DNA of 64,000 bases from AC-32 sp963766375 (GCA_963766375.1 CAVXZG010000019.1:1-64000), one strand, 5' to 3'; positions 8,542 to 17,108 are shown, numbered from the stretch's first letter. The notes: generated from the sequence alone by a model not told the origin. Numbers and translations: made by a program.

Positions 8542-8559
8542 GCCGCTGCTTGCAGCGGC
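8542..8559 (+). promoter_or_regulatory. hairpin in the infC leader
   Basis: GCCGCTG, loop CTTG, CAGCGGC, followed by TTTGTCG, lies 45 bases upstream of infC in the 147-base gap after thrS. Leaders before infC-rpmI-rplT often carry structures that let L20 or attenuation control the operon. This hairpin could be such an attenuator or a terminator of thrS. No longer homology to a known leader could be recognised by eye. Confidence 0.4.
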
Positions 8560-8603
8560 TTTGTCGTTCGAAAAGGAGGAACTGAGAACTTGGTGAAAGG
8601 CGT

Positions 8604-9287
8604 TTGAGACCACGACGGAACATCGAGCCGGACCGCGCACCGGTCCCGCAAGCCCGAATCAACGAGCTGATCCGCGCACCGAAGGTCAGGCTGGTCGACG
8701 AGGACGGCTCGCAGATCGGGGTCAAGGACACGAACGAAGCGCGCGAGTACGCCTGGGGGAAGAATCTCGACCTGGTGGAAGTCGCTGCGCAGGCCGATCC
8801 GCCCGTCGCGCGGGTGATGGACTACGGGAAATACCGCTACGAGCTGGAGCAGAAGGCCAAGCTCGCCCGCAAGCATCAGGTCTCGATCAACGTCAAGGAG
8901 ATCAAGTTCAGGCCCAAGATCGGAATCCACGACTACAACACCAAGAAGGGCCATGTCGAGCGCTTTCTCAACCAGCGCGCCAAGGTCAAGGTGACGATCA
9001 TGTTCCGCGGCCGGGAGCAAAGCCATCCGGAACGCGGGCGTGACCTCTTGATGCGGCTGGCGGAGGACGTGAAAGAGATCGGGCAGGTAGAGTCCCCGCC
9101 GCTGCTCGACGGCCGGAACATGGTGATGGTCCTGGGGCCGACGAAGAACGCAGGAGTAACTAAAGAAGACGATGCCAAAGCAGAAGAGACACAGCGCAGC
9201 CAAGAAACGGTTCAAAGTGACGGGGACCGGCAAGCTGCTTCGCCGGAAGGCGATGCAGAGCCACTACCTCGGGAAGAAGTCGGCTAA
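8604..9287 (+). CDS. infC: translation initiation factor IF-3
   Basis: IF-3 binds the 30S subunit, blocks premature 50S joining and proofreads start codons. The N-domain runs from RPRRNIEPD to about residue 75, the linker is VMDYGKYRYELEQKAK, and the C-domain contains IKFRPKIGIHDYNTK and MFRGREQSHPERG. The only usable start is TTG 8604, preceded by AAAGG; rare starts in infC fit known autoregulation, where IF-3 discriminates against its own start. The frame runs 116 bases into rpmI, which is unusual. An indel near 9155 would instead end it at a TAA at 9165-9167, right behind the AGGAG for rpmI. Confidence 0.92.
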   Translation: MRPRRNIEPDRAPVPQARINELIRAPKVRLVDEDGSQIGVKDTNEAREYAWGKNLDLVEVAAQADPPVARVMDYGKYRYELEQKAKLARKHQVSINVKEIKFRPKIGIHDYNTKKGHVERFLNQRAKVKVTIMFRGREQSHPERGRDLLMRLAEDVKEIGQVESPPLLDGRNMVMVLGPTKNAGVTKEDDAKAEETQRSQETVQSDGDRQAASPEGDAEPLPREEVG

Positions 9288-9366
9288 GCGCAAGCGCGGA
9301 TTCCGGCAGGCCGAGCCTGTCAGCCCGCAAGACGTGCGCGAGGTCAAGAGGCTCCTCGGGAAGTAG
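9172..9366 (+). CDS. rpmI: large ribosomal subunit protein bL35
   Basis: This 64-residue basic protein begins MPKQKRHSAAKKRFKVTGTG and ends REVKRLLGK, the full bL35 pattern. It sits in the universal infC-rpmI-rplT order, five bases before rplT. The AGGAG site at about 9154-9158 supports ATG 9172. It is a structural protein of the 50S subunit. Confidence 0.95.
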   Translation: MPKQKRHSAAKKRFKVTGTGKLLRRKAMQSHYLGKKSAKRKRGFRQAEPVSPQDVREVKRLLGK

Positions 9367-9371
9367 GGAAG

Positions 9372-9734
9372 ATGCCGCGAGTCAAGAGATCCGTTCACGC
9401 GCGCAAGAAGCGCCGGAAGGTGCTCGGCCAGGCCAAGGGCTACTGGGGCCTGAAGCACACGAGCTACCGGCGCGCGAAGGAGCAGGTCGAGCATTCGCTC
9501 GTCTACGCCTACCGCGACCGCAAGAACAAGAAGCGGAACTTCCGCCGCCTCTGGATCATGCGCATCAACGCGGCCGCGCGCCGCGAAGGGCTGTCGTACA
9601 ACCAGTTCGTCTCCGGGTTGCGCAAGGCCGAGATCCCGCTCGACCGGAAGGTGCTCGCCGATATCGCGGTGAGCGACCCCGTGGCCTTCGGCAAGATCGC
9701 CGAGCAGGCGAAGGCCGCGCTCGAAAAAGCCTGA
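9372..9734 (+). CDS. rplT: large ribosomal subunit protein bL20
   Basis: This 120-residue bL20 has the N-terminal basic helix (MPRVKRSVHARKKRRKVLGQ), then AKGYWG, YRDRKNKKRNFRRLWIMRIN and LSYNQFVSGLRKA, all family hallmarks. It is needed for 50S assembly and in many bacteria represses its own operon by binding the leader mRNA. It is the last gene of the infC operon and is followed directly by the DUF2332 gene. Confidence 0.95.
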   Translation: MPRVKRSVHARKKRRKVLGQAKGYWGLKHTSYRRAKEQVEHSLVYAYRDRKNKKRNFRRLWIMRINAAARREGLSYNQFVSGLRKAEIPLDRKVLADIAVSDPVAFGKIAEQAKAALEKA

Positions 9735-9739
9735 CTGAG

Positions 9740-10717
9740 CTTCCGGAGGTCTTCCGCCGGCAGGCGGAGCATTTCGAGTCCCTTGGCTCACCCGTCTACG
9801 CTCGACTGGCCCGGCGCTGCGCGACCGAGCCGCTGCTCGACGACCTGATCGGCGAGCTGCGGTGGGACGTTCCGCTGCGGCTCTTCGGCGGAGTCCATTA
9901 CCTCGAGCTCTCGGGCGTCGAGCCTTACGCGCTTTCCGGCGAATGGGAGGACTTCCTCCGGGCGCTCGAAGGTCAGCGCGAGTTCCTGGCGCGGTTCATC
10001 CAGGAGCAGGCGGTCCAGACCAACGAGGTGCAGCGCTGCTTCGCTTTGCTGCCTGCGTTCCTCACGCTGGCGAAGGAATCCGGCGCGCGGTGCCTCGATC
10101 TGCTCGAGCTCGGGCCCTCCGCCGGCCTGAACCTGCTCTGGGACCGCTACGCGTATGCCTACCGGCACGGCTCGTGGGGCTCGTCGGAGCTGACCCTGCG
10201 CGGGGTCGAGTACGTGCCGATGCCGGCGGAGGTGCTGGAGGCGCAGGTCGAGGTGCGCACTCGGCGCGGCATCGACCTCAACCCGGTCGACGTGACGAGC
10301 GAGCACGGCGCCCGCCTGCTGCGCGCGTTCATCTGGCCCGGGCGCGTCGAGCGGGGCCAGCGGCTGAAGAAGGCGATCGAGATCTTCCGGCGCGAGCCGC
10401 CGGTGCTGGTGCGCGGCGACTACCTGGAGTTGCTGCCGGGGCTGCTCGCGGAACGGGACGAGGGCGCCCTGACGGTGGTCTTCCAGACCGCCTCTACGGG
10501 GTACCTGCGGCCGGAGCAGCGCGCCGACCTGCGCGAGCTGCTCGAGAGCGCCGGGCGAGAGGGGCCGTTGGGCTGGATCTCCACCCGGGCGGTCGAGGAG
10601 CGCGAGGAGAAGCGCGACGACAGCTACGAGCTCGAGATCGCGCACTGGCCGGGAGGCAAGCGGCGCTTTCTGCTCCGGTGCGATTTCCACGGCAACTGGA
10701 TCAGGTGGCGCGCGTGA
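9740..10717 (+). CDS. DUF2332 family protein
   Basis: The frame reads from LPEVFRRQAEHFESLGSPVY through LLELGPSAGLNLLWDRYAYA and VFQTASTGYLRPEQR to a final FHGNWIRW, about 325 residues. This matches the DUF2332 family, which has a Rossmann-like methyltransferase appearance (GPSAGLNLL glycine loop). The coding frame starts right after the rplT stop, but no ATG, GTG or TTG precedes the conserved start. Either CTG is used or an indel hides the start. Its stop overlaps the next gene by GTGA. Biochemical function is unknown. Confidence 0.75.
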   Translation, partial: LPEVFRRQAEHFESLGSPVYARLARRCATEPLLDDLIGELRWDVPLRLFGGVHYLELSGVEPYALSGEWEDFLRALEGQREFLARFIQEQAVQTNEVQRCFALLPAFLTLAKESGARCLDLLELGPSAGLNLLWDRYAYAYRHGSWGSSELTLRGVEYVPMPAEVLEAQVEVRTRRGIDLNPVDVTSEHGARLLRAFIWPGRVERGQRLKKAIEIFRREPPVLVRGDYLELLPGLLAERDEGALTVVFQTASTGYLRPEQRADLRELLESAGREGPLGWISTRAVEEREEKRDDSYELEIAHWPGGKRRFLLRCDFHGNWIRWRA

Positions 10718-11422
10718 TCACCTCGGCGTCGAATCCGCGCCTGAAGCTCGTGCGCAAGCTCGGGTTGCGGCGGCAGCGCGAGAAGCTCGGGCTGTTCGCG
10801 GCCGAGGGCGAGGACCTCGTCGCCGCCGCGCTCGAGGGCGGGTGGGAGCTGGAGTTCGCTCTCGTGGACGCCGAGCGGCCTCCGGCGCTCGAGCTGCCGC
10901 AGGCCGAGCAGCGTTGCGCCGGAGCTGCTCGCGGCGGTTTCGCGGCTTGGGCACTCGCCGCGGGTGATCGGCGTCTTCCGGGCCCGGACGCCGGAGCGCG
11001 AGCGGCCGGAGCTCGGGCTCGAGCTGTGGCGCGTGCGCGATCCGGGCAACGTGGGGACGCTGGCGCGCGCGGCCGACGCGTTCGGCGCCTACCTCGCGCT
11101 GTCGGAAGGCTGCGCTGACCCGTTCGGTCCGAAGGCGCTGCGTGCCTCGACCGGCTCGATCTTCCGCGTCCCACTGGGCGAGTTCTCGCCGGAGGGCTGC
11201 GTGGCGCTGCTCTCGGACGGGGCGCCGCCGCTGGCGGAGCTCGACCCGTCGCTCTCGCGCTTCGTCCTAGGCGCGGAGCGGGAGGGGTTGCCGGACGAGG
11301 TGGTCGCCGCCTGCGCCGCGACCGCAACGATCCCGCTCGGCGGACGCGCCGAGTCGCTCAACGTGGCGATGGCGGGGACGATCGCGCTCTACGATTGGCG
11401 GAAGTCGCATGGAGCTCGCTGA
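10714..11422 (+). CDS. TrmH/SpoU-family RNA 2'-O-methyltransferase (frame break near 10910)
   Basis: GTG 10714 starts MITSASNPRLKLVRKLGLRR, the L30e-like substrate-binding N-domain. After a one-base shift around 10910 the sequence continues as VAPELLAAVSRLG, then the SPOUT domain with RVRDPGNVGTLARAADAFGA, LRASTGSIFRVPL, FVLGAEREGLP and the knot motif ESLNVAMAGTIALYDW. Together these give about 236 residues, full length for TrmH-type enzymes that methylate ribose 2'-OH in rRNA or tRNA with SAM. It lies between translation genes and is coupled to the genes on both sides. The exact target nucleotide cannot be told. Confidence 0.85.
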
Positions 11423-11810
11423 CTGGATCGCGGCGTACGGGCGCGCCTGGGAGGAAGGCGATCCCGATGCCGTCGTGGCGCTCTTCACCGAGGACGCCTC
11501 GTACCGCTCGTCACCCTTCCGCGAGCCCAACCTCGGACACGAAGGCATCCGCGCCTACTGGGCGCGGGCGGCGGGAAAGCAGGAGGGCGTCCAGGTGCGA
11601 ATGGGCGAGCCAGTGGTCGACGGCAACGTCGTCGCGGTCGAGTGGTGGACGACCATGGACGATCCCGACGACGGAGAGATCACGCTTCCCGGTTGTCTGC
11701 TGCTGCAGTTCGCTCCCGACGGGCGCTGCTTCGACCTGCGCGAGTACTGGAACGTCCGGGACGGCCGGCTGCCTCCGCACGACGGTTGGGGCAGCTGGAG
11801 GCGGGGGTAG
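11409..11810 (+). CDS. SnoaL/NTF2-like protein
   Basis: This 133-residue cone-shaped-fold protein shows WIAAYGRAWEEGDPDAVVAL, FTEDASYRSSPF, GHEGIRAYW and DGRCFDLREYW, typical of SnoaL-like or nuclear-transport-factor-2-like small proteins. Members range from isomerases to ligand-binding proteins, so the activity is unknown. ATG 11409 overlaps the end of the methyltransferase gene by 14 bases, so it is likely in the same operon. Confidence 0.75.
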   Translation: MELADWIAAYGRAWEEGDPDAVVALFTEDASYRSSPFREPNLGHEGIRAYWARAAGKQEGVQVRMGEPVVDGNVVAVEWWTTMDDPDDGEITLPGCLLLQFAPDGRCFDLREYWNVRDGRLPPHDGWGSWRRG

Positions 11811-11820
11811 ACTGGCCGCC

Positions 11821-12237
11821 ATGGCCACGATCGCCGGGATCTGGACCTCTCCGGGGCGCAAGAGCGGGCGCTCGGTCGGCCACGAGCGGATCCGCGCCAC
11901 TGCCGGCGAAGGGCTCGAGGGCTGCGCCCACGCGAACCCGCCCAAGCGCGAGGTGTTGTTCGCCTCGAGCGAGCACCTGGAGTCGGTCGGGGTCAAGCCG
12001 GGGGAGATCCGGGAGAACCTGACCGTCGAGGGCGACGACGTCGAGCAGTGGCCGATCGGCCAGCGCGTGCGCGCCGGCGAGGCGGTCTTCGAGATCACGA
12101 TGGTCTGCGATCCCTGCCACCGCATGGACGAGCTGCGCGAGGGCCTCCGCGCCGAGCTCGAGGGCAAGCGTGGAATGCTGGCCCGCATCGTCGAGTCGGG
12201 CGAGATCGCCGTCGGCGACCCGGTCGAGCTGCTCTAA
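11821..12237 (+). CDS. MOSC-domain protein
   Basis: This 138-residue protein has the MOSC pattern: an N-terminal strand, REVLFASSEHLESVGVKPGE, IRENLTVEGDDV, and an EITMVCDPCHRMDEL segment. The cysteine in PCHRM occupies the place of the conserved MOSC sulfur-carrier cysteine. Such stand-alone MOSC proteins are linked to molybdenum-cofactor-dependent sulfur transfer or N-hydroxylated compound reduction. ATG 11821 is ten bases after the previous stop. It is followed by a composite palindromic repeat. Confidence 0.8.
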   Translation: MATIAGIWTSPGRKSGRSVGHERIRATAGEGLEGCAHANPPKREVLFASSEHLESVGVKPGEIRENLTVEGDDVEQWPIGQRVRAGEAVFEITMVCDPCHRMDELREGLRAELEGKRGMLARIVESGEIAVGDPVELL

Positions 12238-12261
12238 CCGGCGTCCGTCCGTTCCGGCCGA

Positions 12262-12405
12262 CGTCCGGGGCCTGACCCCGGGACATGTCGACCGACCCGC
12301 TTTTTTTGCATGCGTTCAGCGTGCTAGTTGCCGGCAGGAGCAGGAACTTCGCCCGTGCTTTGCACCAAACGGCCACGACCCGGGGTCTGACCCCGGGCCG
12401 TGGCC
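12262..12405. repeat. composite palindromic repeat, copy 2
   Basis: Same plan as 6291-6437. The left palindrome is degraded (GTCCGGGGCCTGACCCCGGGAC within 12263-12285). The right one is GGCCACGACCCGGGGTC, T, GACCCCGGGCCGTGGCC (12371-12405, 17-bp arms, one mismatch). The spacer shares GCGTTCAGCGTGCT and an AGCAGG block with copy 1. It separates the convergent MOSC and methyltransferase genes and could end transcription from both sides. A common mobile or REP-like origin is likely. Confidence 0.75.
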
Positions 12406-12412
12406 GTAAGGG

Positions 12413-13117
12413 TCAGCGCGGCCGGCGGGCGATCCAGACCGTGTCCTCGCCGCCGGCGTAGGGCCGGCGGTCGAACCAGCCGTAGCAGCCGAGCACCTGG
12501 AACCCCGCCTGCTCGAGCAGGCCGCGCCACTCGTCCGGCGAGAGCCAGGCAAGCGTGAACGTCGTCGCACCCGACTCGCCCCGCACCGACAGCGTCAGCG
12601 TCCGCGCGCGCGAGTCCCAGTCGGCGCGCTCGAAGATTCCCGGCTCACGCTCGAGCCAGCGCCCATGCGTGTCCGCGATGTCCGCCGCTCCCGGCGCGAA
12701 GACGTCGAACACGAGTCGCCCGCCCGGCACGAGCAGCTCCCGCGCCGCCCGCAGCGCCCGGAGGCGTGCGCCGTCGTCCAGCAGATGCAGGAACGAGCGA
12801 AACGGGCACGTCACGAGCCCGACGCGCTCCTCGACCGGCGGCTCCTCGAGATCTCCCAGCCGCAGGTCGACCAGCTCCGAGACTCCCGCCAGCTCCGCGC
12901 GTTGCCGGCAGACCTCGAGCATGCCCGGCGAGGAATCGACGCCGATCACGCGGATCCCCTCGGCCGCCGTCGGCACGGCGATCCGGCCGGTTCCGACCGC
13001 GAGCTCGACCACAGGACCGCCGACCCGCTTCGCCTCCTCGACGTAGAAGCCCACGTCCTCGGTGACACTCCGGCTCCACGGGTCGTAGAGCTCGGCGATC
13101 GAGTCGTACAGGCTCAC
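12413..13117 (-). CDS. class I SAM-dependent methyltransferase (paralogue A)
   Basis: This protein of about 234 residues has Rossmann motifs: VVELAVGTGRIAVP (SAM glycine loop), VIGVDSSPGMLEVC (acidic loop), VGLVTCPFRSFLHLLDD and LVPGGRLVFDVFAPG. It ends in DRRPYAGGEDTVWIARRPR. The start is GTG 13117, which overlaps the stop of the upstream paralogue by four bases. The long upstream open frame in the same phase is not used. It shares motifs and ends with the gene upstream (CYGWFDRRP in both), so the two are tandem duplicates. The substrate is unknown. Confidence 0.82.
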   Translation of the reverse strand: MSLYDSIAELYDPWSRSVTEDVGFYVEEAKRVGGPVVELAVGTGRIAVPTAAEGIRVIGVDSSPGMLEVCRQRAELAGVSELVDLRLGDLEEPPVEERVGLVTCPFRSFLHLLDDGARLRALRAARELLVPGGRLVFDVFAPGAADIADTHGRWLEREPGIFERADWDSRARTLTLSVRGESGATTFTLAWLSPDEWRGLLEQAGFQVLGCYGWFDRRPYAGGEDTVWIARRPR

Positions 13118-13803
13118 CCGGGTTTGCGCGCCACCCAGACGAACTCCTCGCTGGTCTCGTCGAATGGCCGCCGGTCGAACCAGCCGTAGAGCGCCTCGAC
13201 CTCGAGCCCGGCCACGTCGATCAGCCCTTCCCACTCGGAGCGGGTGACCCACCAGAGAGAGATCGAGCCGCCCGCCTCGAGCGTGATGTCGATCCGGTTG
13301 TCGGCGGGCACGTGGTCCACGCGGTGCCGGATTCCGACCTGGTCGGCCCAGACGCCGTCGTTGGCCGCCGCGATGTGCGGGTTGAACGCGAACGCGTTCC
13401 AGGCGAAGCGGCCGCCCGGCTGCAACGACGCGGCCACGCGCTCGAACACGCGTCGCCGGTCTGCCCACGTCGGCAAGTGGAGGAGCCCGCGGAACGGGCA
13501 GTAGATCAGCGCCGCCGGCTCCTCCAACTCGAGCTCGCGCATGTCGCCTTCCCGCAGCTCCAGCTCCACGCCCGCCTCGGCCGCCCGTTCCCGGGCCTGA
13601 GCCAGCATCGCCGGCGAGAGGTCGATCCCGAGCACGTGCCCGACCGCCCGAGCCACCGGGATCGCCACCCGCCCGTTGCCCACCGCGAGCTCGACCACCG
13701 GGCCGTCCGCCTCTTTCGCCAGCTCGACGTAGAACGGAACGTCCTCGGTCATGGGCGAGGCCCAGTCGTCGTAGATCGCGGCGAAGGGCTCGTAAGCGCT
13801 CAC
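13114..13803 (-). CDS. class I SAM-dependent methyltransferase (paralogue B)
   Basis: This 229-residue protein has VVELAVGNGRVAIP, VLGIDLSPAMLAQ, LIYCPFRGLLHLPTW and LQPGGRFAWNAFAFNPH, and ends with LYGWFDRRPFDETSEEFVWV. It parallels paralogue A along its length, and the CPFR-LLHL motif after strand 4 is shared. The GTG start is at 13803; the pheS start lies 25 bases away on the other strand, so the two promoters probably overlap. It is the first gene of a two-gene operon with paralogue A. The substrate is unknown. Confidence 0.82.
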   Translation of the reverse strand: MSAYEPFAAIYDDWASPMTEDVPFYVELAKEADGPVVELAVGNGRVAIPVARAVGHVLGIDLSPAMLAQARERAAEAGVELELREGDMRELELEEPAALIYCPFRGLLHLPTWADRRRVFERVAASLQPGGRFAWNAFAFNPHIAAANDGVWADQVGIRHRVDHVPADNRIDITLEAGGSISLWWVTRSEWEGLIDVAGLEVEALYGWFDRRPFDETSEEFVWVARKPG

Positions 13804-13827
13804 GGAAGCCGATGGTACAGTCGCCGG

Positions 13828-14823
13828 GTGGAACCGAAGGCCCTGGAAACCGAGGCACAGAGCGCGATCGCAGGCGCAGCGAGCCCCGCCGAGCTGGAAG
13901 AGGCGCGCGTCCGCTACCTCGGCCGCAAGAGCGAGCTCGCCCAGGCGTTGCGCGCGGTCCGGGACCGCGAGACCGGCATGACCCTGAACGGCATCCGCGA
14001 CCGCCTCGAGACCGCAGTCGAGGCCCGCCGCGGCGAGCTCGAGCGCGCCGAGCTCGACCGCTCACTCACGGAGGAAGTCGTCGACGTCACGCTTCCCGGA
14101 GATCCGTTCCGGCTCGGACACCTGCACCCGATCACGCAGGCGCGCCGCCAGATCGAGGACACCTTCCTCGGCCTCGGCTACGAGATCCGCGACGACCGCG
14201 AGGTCGAGACGACGGAGTTCAACTTCGACAAGCTCGCCTTCGACCCGTGGCATCCGGCGCGCTCGCCGCGGGCGACCTTCTTCTTCGACGAGAAGCGGCT
14301 GCTGCGCACGGAGACGTCGCCGAGCCAGATCCACTCGCTCGAGGAACACCCGCCGCCGATCTACATGGTCTCGATCGGCCGCTGCTATCGGCGCGACGCG
14401 ATCGACGCCACGCACTACCCGATCTTCCACCAGTTCGAGGGCCTCGCCGTCGACCGCGGCATCACCCTGGCCGACCTCAAGGGCACGCTCCTCCACGTGA
14501 TGCGCGCGATCTTCGGGCCCGACCGGCGCGTTCGCTTCCGCACCCACTACTTCCCGTTCACCGAGCCCTCGATGGAGCCCGACGTCTCCTGCGGGATCTG
14601 CGACGGAGCGGGCTGCCGCACCTGCCGCTACTCGGGCTGGCTCGAGATGGGCGGCTCCGGCATGGTCGACCCGCGCGTGTTCGAGAACGTCGGCCTCGAT
14701 CCCCGGGAGTGGAGCGGCTTCGCCTTCGGCTGCGGGATCGAGCGCGTCGCGCAGCTGAAGTACGACTTCCCCGACATCCGCGCGCTCTGGGAGGGGGACC
14801 TCAGGGTCCTCACGCAGTTCTGA
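13828..14823 (+). CDS. pheS: phenylalanine-tRNA ligase alpha subunit
   Basis: This 331-residue catalytic subunit carries an N-terminal coiled coil (about 1-80) and the class II core: HPITQARRQIEDTFLGLGYE, TEFNFDKLAFDPWHPAR, LLRTETSPSQI, CYRRDAIDATHYPIFHQFEG and motif 3 FGCGIERVAQLKY. The CGICDGAGCRTC loop is the usual cysteine-rich insertion. GTG 13828 gives the proper family N-terminus. Its TGA overlaps the pheT ATG (TGATG). Confidence 0.95.
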   Translation: MEPKALETEAQSAIAGAASPAELEEARVRYLGRKSELAQALRAVRDRETGMTLNGIRDRLETAVEARRGELERAELDRSLTEEVVDVTLPGDPFRLGHLHPITQARRQIEDTFLGLGYEIRDDREVETTEFNFDKLAFDPWHPARSPRATFFFDEKRLLRTETSPSQIHSLEEHPPPIYMVSIGRCYRRDAIDATHYPIFHQFEGLAVDRGITLADLKGTLLHVMRAIFGPDRRVRFRTHYFPFTEPSMEPDVSCGICDGAGCRTCRYSGWLEMGGSGMVDPRVFENVGLDPREWSGFAFGCGIERVAQLKYDFPDIRALWEGDLRVLTQF

Positions 14824-17108
14824 TGCGCGTCCCCGTCTCCTGGCTGCGGGACTACGTCCCGATCGAGATGCCGCTCGACGAGCTGGCGACCCGGCTGTCG
14901 ATCTCGACCGCGGAGATCGAGGGCATCGAGCGGCGCGGCGTCTCGGACACCGACGGGAACCTCGGCCTCTTCCGCGTGGGCAAGGTCCTCGAGGCCGCCA
15001 AGCACCCGAACGCCGACCGGCTCCAGCTCTGCCGCGTGGACATCGGCGAGGGCGAGCCGCGGCAGATCGTCTGCGGCGCCTGGAACTTCGGCGCGGGCGC
15101 CACCGTCGCGGTCGCGCTCCCGGGTGCGGTGCTCCCGGGCGGGCTGCAGCTCGAGCAGCGGAAGGTGCGGGGCGAGCTCTCCGACGGGATGATCCTCGCC
15201 GAGGACGAGGTCGAGCTCGGAACCGACCACTCCGGGATCATGGTGCTGCCCGAGACCGAACCGGGAACGCCTCTCGGAGACGTTCTCCCGCTCGTCGAGG
15301 AGGTGCTGCTCGTCGAGTCCACCGGCAACCGGCCCGACCTGCTCTCGATCTACGGGCTCGCGCGCGAGATCGCAGCGCTCTACGAGCTCGAGCTCGCGCC
15401 GATGCCCGGCGAGGATCCCCAGACGCGTAGCGTCGATGAGCCCGTGAGCGTGACCGTCGAGGACTTCGTGGGCTGCCCGCGCTACGTCGGCCGGCTCTTC
15501 CGCGACGTGACGATCGGCCCGTCGCCGATCTGGCTCAAGACGCGCCTGCTCAACGCCGGGATGCGCCCGATCTCCAACGTCGTGGACGTGACCAACTACG
15601 TGATGCTCGCGCTCGGCAACCCGCTGCACGCCTTCGACCTGACCACGCTGAAGGGCGGGAAGATCGTCGTCCGCCGCGCCCGGCCGGGAGAGACGATTCG
15701 CACCCTGGACGGCGTCGAGCGCAAGCTCGAGCCGACCGACCTGATGATCGCCGACGCCGAGCGCTCCGTCGCGCTCGCCGGGATCATGGGCGGCGAGGAG
15801 ACCGAGATCGGCGAGTCCACGACGGAGGTGCTGCTCGAAGCGGCCAACTTCGAGCCGACCACGATCTTCCGCACCTCCGAGCGCCTGCGCCTGCGCACCG
15901 AGGGCTCGAACCGCTGGGAGAAGGGCGTCGACCCGTACCTCGCCGAGCCGGCCGCCAGGCTCGCCACCCAGCTGCTCGTCGAGGCCGCGGGCGCGCGCTG
16001 GGTCGGCCACACCGACGTGCACGAGCGCCTGCCGGAATGGCCCGTCATCCACTACCGGCCCGAGCGCGCCGACGAGCTGATCGGCATCGCCACTCCGCCT
16101 GCGGAGCAGATCGACTGGCTGGAGCGGCTCGGTTTCGAGCACAGGGGCGTGGAGGTGATCACGCCCACCTGGCGCGCCCGCGACGTGACGCGCGAGGTGG
16201 ACGTGGTCGAGGAGGTGGCGCGCAAGCGGCTCGAGGAGGTGCCGTTCACGCTTCCGACCCGGCGCGAGATGTTCGGCGCTCTGACGCCGCTCCAGCGCCT
16301 GCGGCGCCGGGTCGAGGACGTGCTCGCGGGCCTTGGGCTCACCGAGACGTACACGCCGTCCCTGCGGCCCGACGACGCAGATCCGAACGCGTGGCGGCTG
16401 CCGGAGCCGATCTCCGCCGAGCTCGCCGTGCTGAGGACGCGCCTGCTCCCGAGCCTCGTGGACGCAGCGCGGCGCAACGTCGAGCTCGGTGCCGAGGAGA
16501 TCGCCCTCTTCGAGATCGCGCGGGTCTACCTTCCGGGCGACGATTTGCCCGACGAGCACGTGCACCTCGCAGCGATCGTCGAGGGCGGCTGGGGTCGCGC
16601 GAAGGGGATCGTCGAGGCGCTCTACTCCGCGCTCAAGGCCGAGCCCGCGTTCGAGCGCACGAGCGACGATCTGCTGCACCCGGGCAAGGCAGCGACGTTC
16701 GGTTCCGGGTTCGTCGGCGAGTTGCACCCGGCGGTGCTGGACGGCGTCTGGGGAGCCTTCGAGCTCGATCTCGCGCAGCTGCTCGAAGAGGCTCGCGAAG
16801 AGGTGCGCTACTCGGACGTGGCCAGCTTCCCGGCGCTCCACCAGGATCTCGCCTTCGCCGTTCCCGAGGAGGTCAACGCCGCCGAGCTGATCGCTGCGGC
16901 GCACGAGGCGGCGGGGCCGGAGCTGCGCGAGATGCGGCCCTTCGACGTGTATCGCGGCGAGCAGGTCGGGCCGGGCCGCAAGTCGGTCGCCTTTTCAGTC
17001 AGCTTCCAATCACCGGAGCGCACGCTCACGGACGAGGACGCGGCGGCGCTGCGCGAGAAGATCGTCGCGGCGCTGCGCGAACGCTTCGGCGCCGAGCTAC
17101 GCGCCTAG
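14823..17108 (+). CDS. pheT: phenylalanine-tRNA ligase beta subunit
   Basis: This 761-residue subunit has the standard domain string: B1 (MRVPVSWLRDYVP), OB/EMAP domain (KVLEAAKHPNADRLQLCRVD), B3/B4 editing domain (RNADLLS-like STGNRPDLLSIYGLAREIAA), B5 (TPTWRARDVTREVDVVEEVA), catalytic-like B6-B7 and C-terminal FDX-ACB (PALHQDLAFAVPEEVNAAEL to ERTLTDEDA). It binds tRNA-Phe and hydrolyses Tyr-tRNA-Phe. It is coupled to pheS. Its last four bases overlap the convergent cyclic-nucleotide-binding gene. Confidence 0.95.
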   Translation: MRVPVSWLRDYVPIEMPLDELATRLSISTAEIEGIERRGVSDTDGNLGLFRVGKVLEAAKHPNADRLQLCRVDIGEGEPRQIVCGAWNFGAGATVAVALPGAVLPGGLQLEQRKVRGELSDGMILAEDEVELGTDHSGIMVLPETEPGTPLGDVLPLVEEVLLVESTGNRPDLLSIYGLAREIAALYELELAPMPGEDPQTRSVDEPVSVTVEDFVGCPRYVGRLFRDVTIGPSPIWLKTRLLNAGMRPISNVVDVTNYVMLALGNPLHAFDLTTLKGGKIVVRRARPGETIRTLDGVERKLEPTDLMIADAERSVALAGIMGGEETEIGESTTEVLLEAANFEPTTIFRTSERLRLRTEGSNRWEKGVDPYLAEPAARLATQLLVEAAGARWVGHTDVHERLPEWPVIHYRPERADELIGIATPPAEQIDWLERLGFEHRGVEVITPTWRARDVTREVDVVEEVARKRLEEVPFTLPTRREMFGALTPLQRLRRRVEDVLAGLGLTETYTPSLRPDDADPNAWRLPEPISAELAVLRTRLLPSLVDAARRNVELGAEEIALFEIARVYLPGDDLPDEHVHLAAIVEGGWGRAKGIVEALYSALKAEPAFERTSDDLLHPGKAATFGSGFVGELHPAVLDGVWGAFELDLAQLLEEAREEVRYSDVASFPALHQDLAFAVPEEVNAAELIAAAHEAAGPELREMRPFDVYRGEQVGPGRKSVAFSVSFQSPERTLTDEDAAALREKIVAALRERFGAELRA

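Noticed and set aside
14628..16904. 758-codon minus-strand frame opposite pheST
   Set aside because: Antisense shadow of highly conserved pheS/pheT; low-complexity Leu/Arg/Glu/Gly composition.
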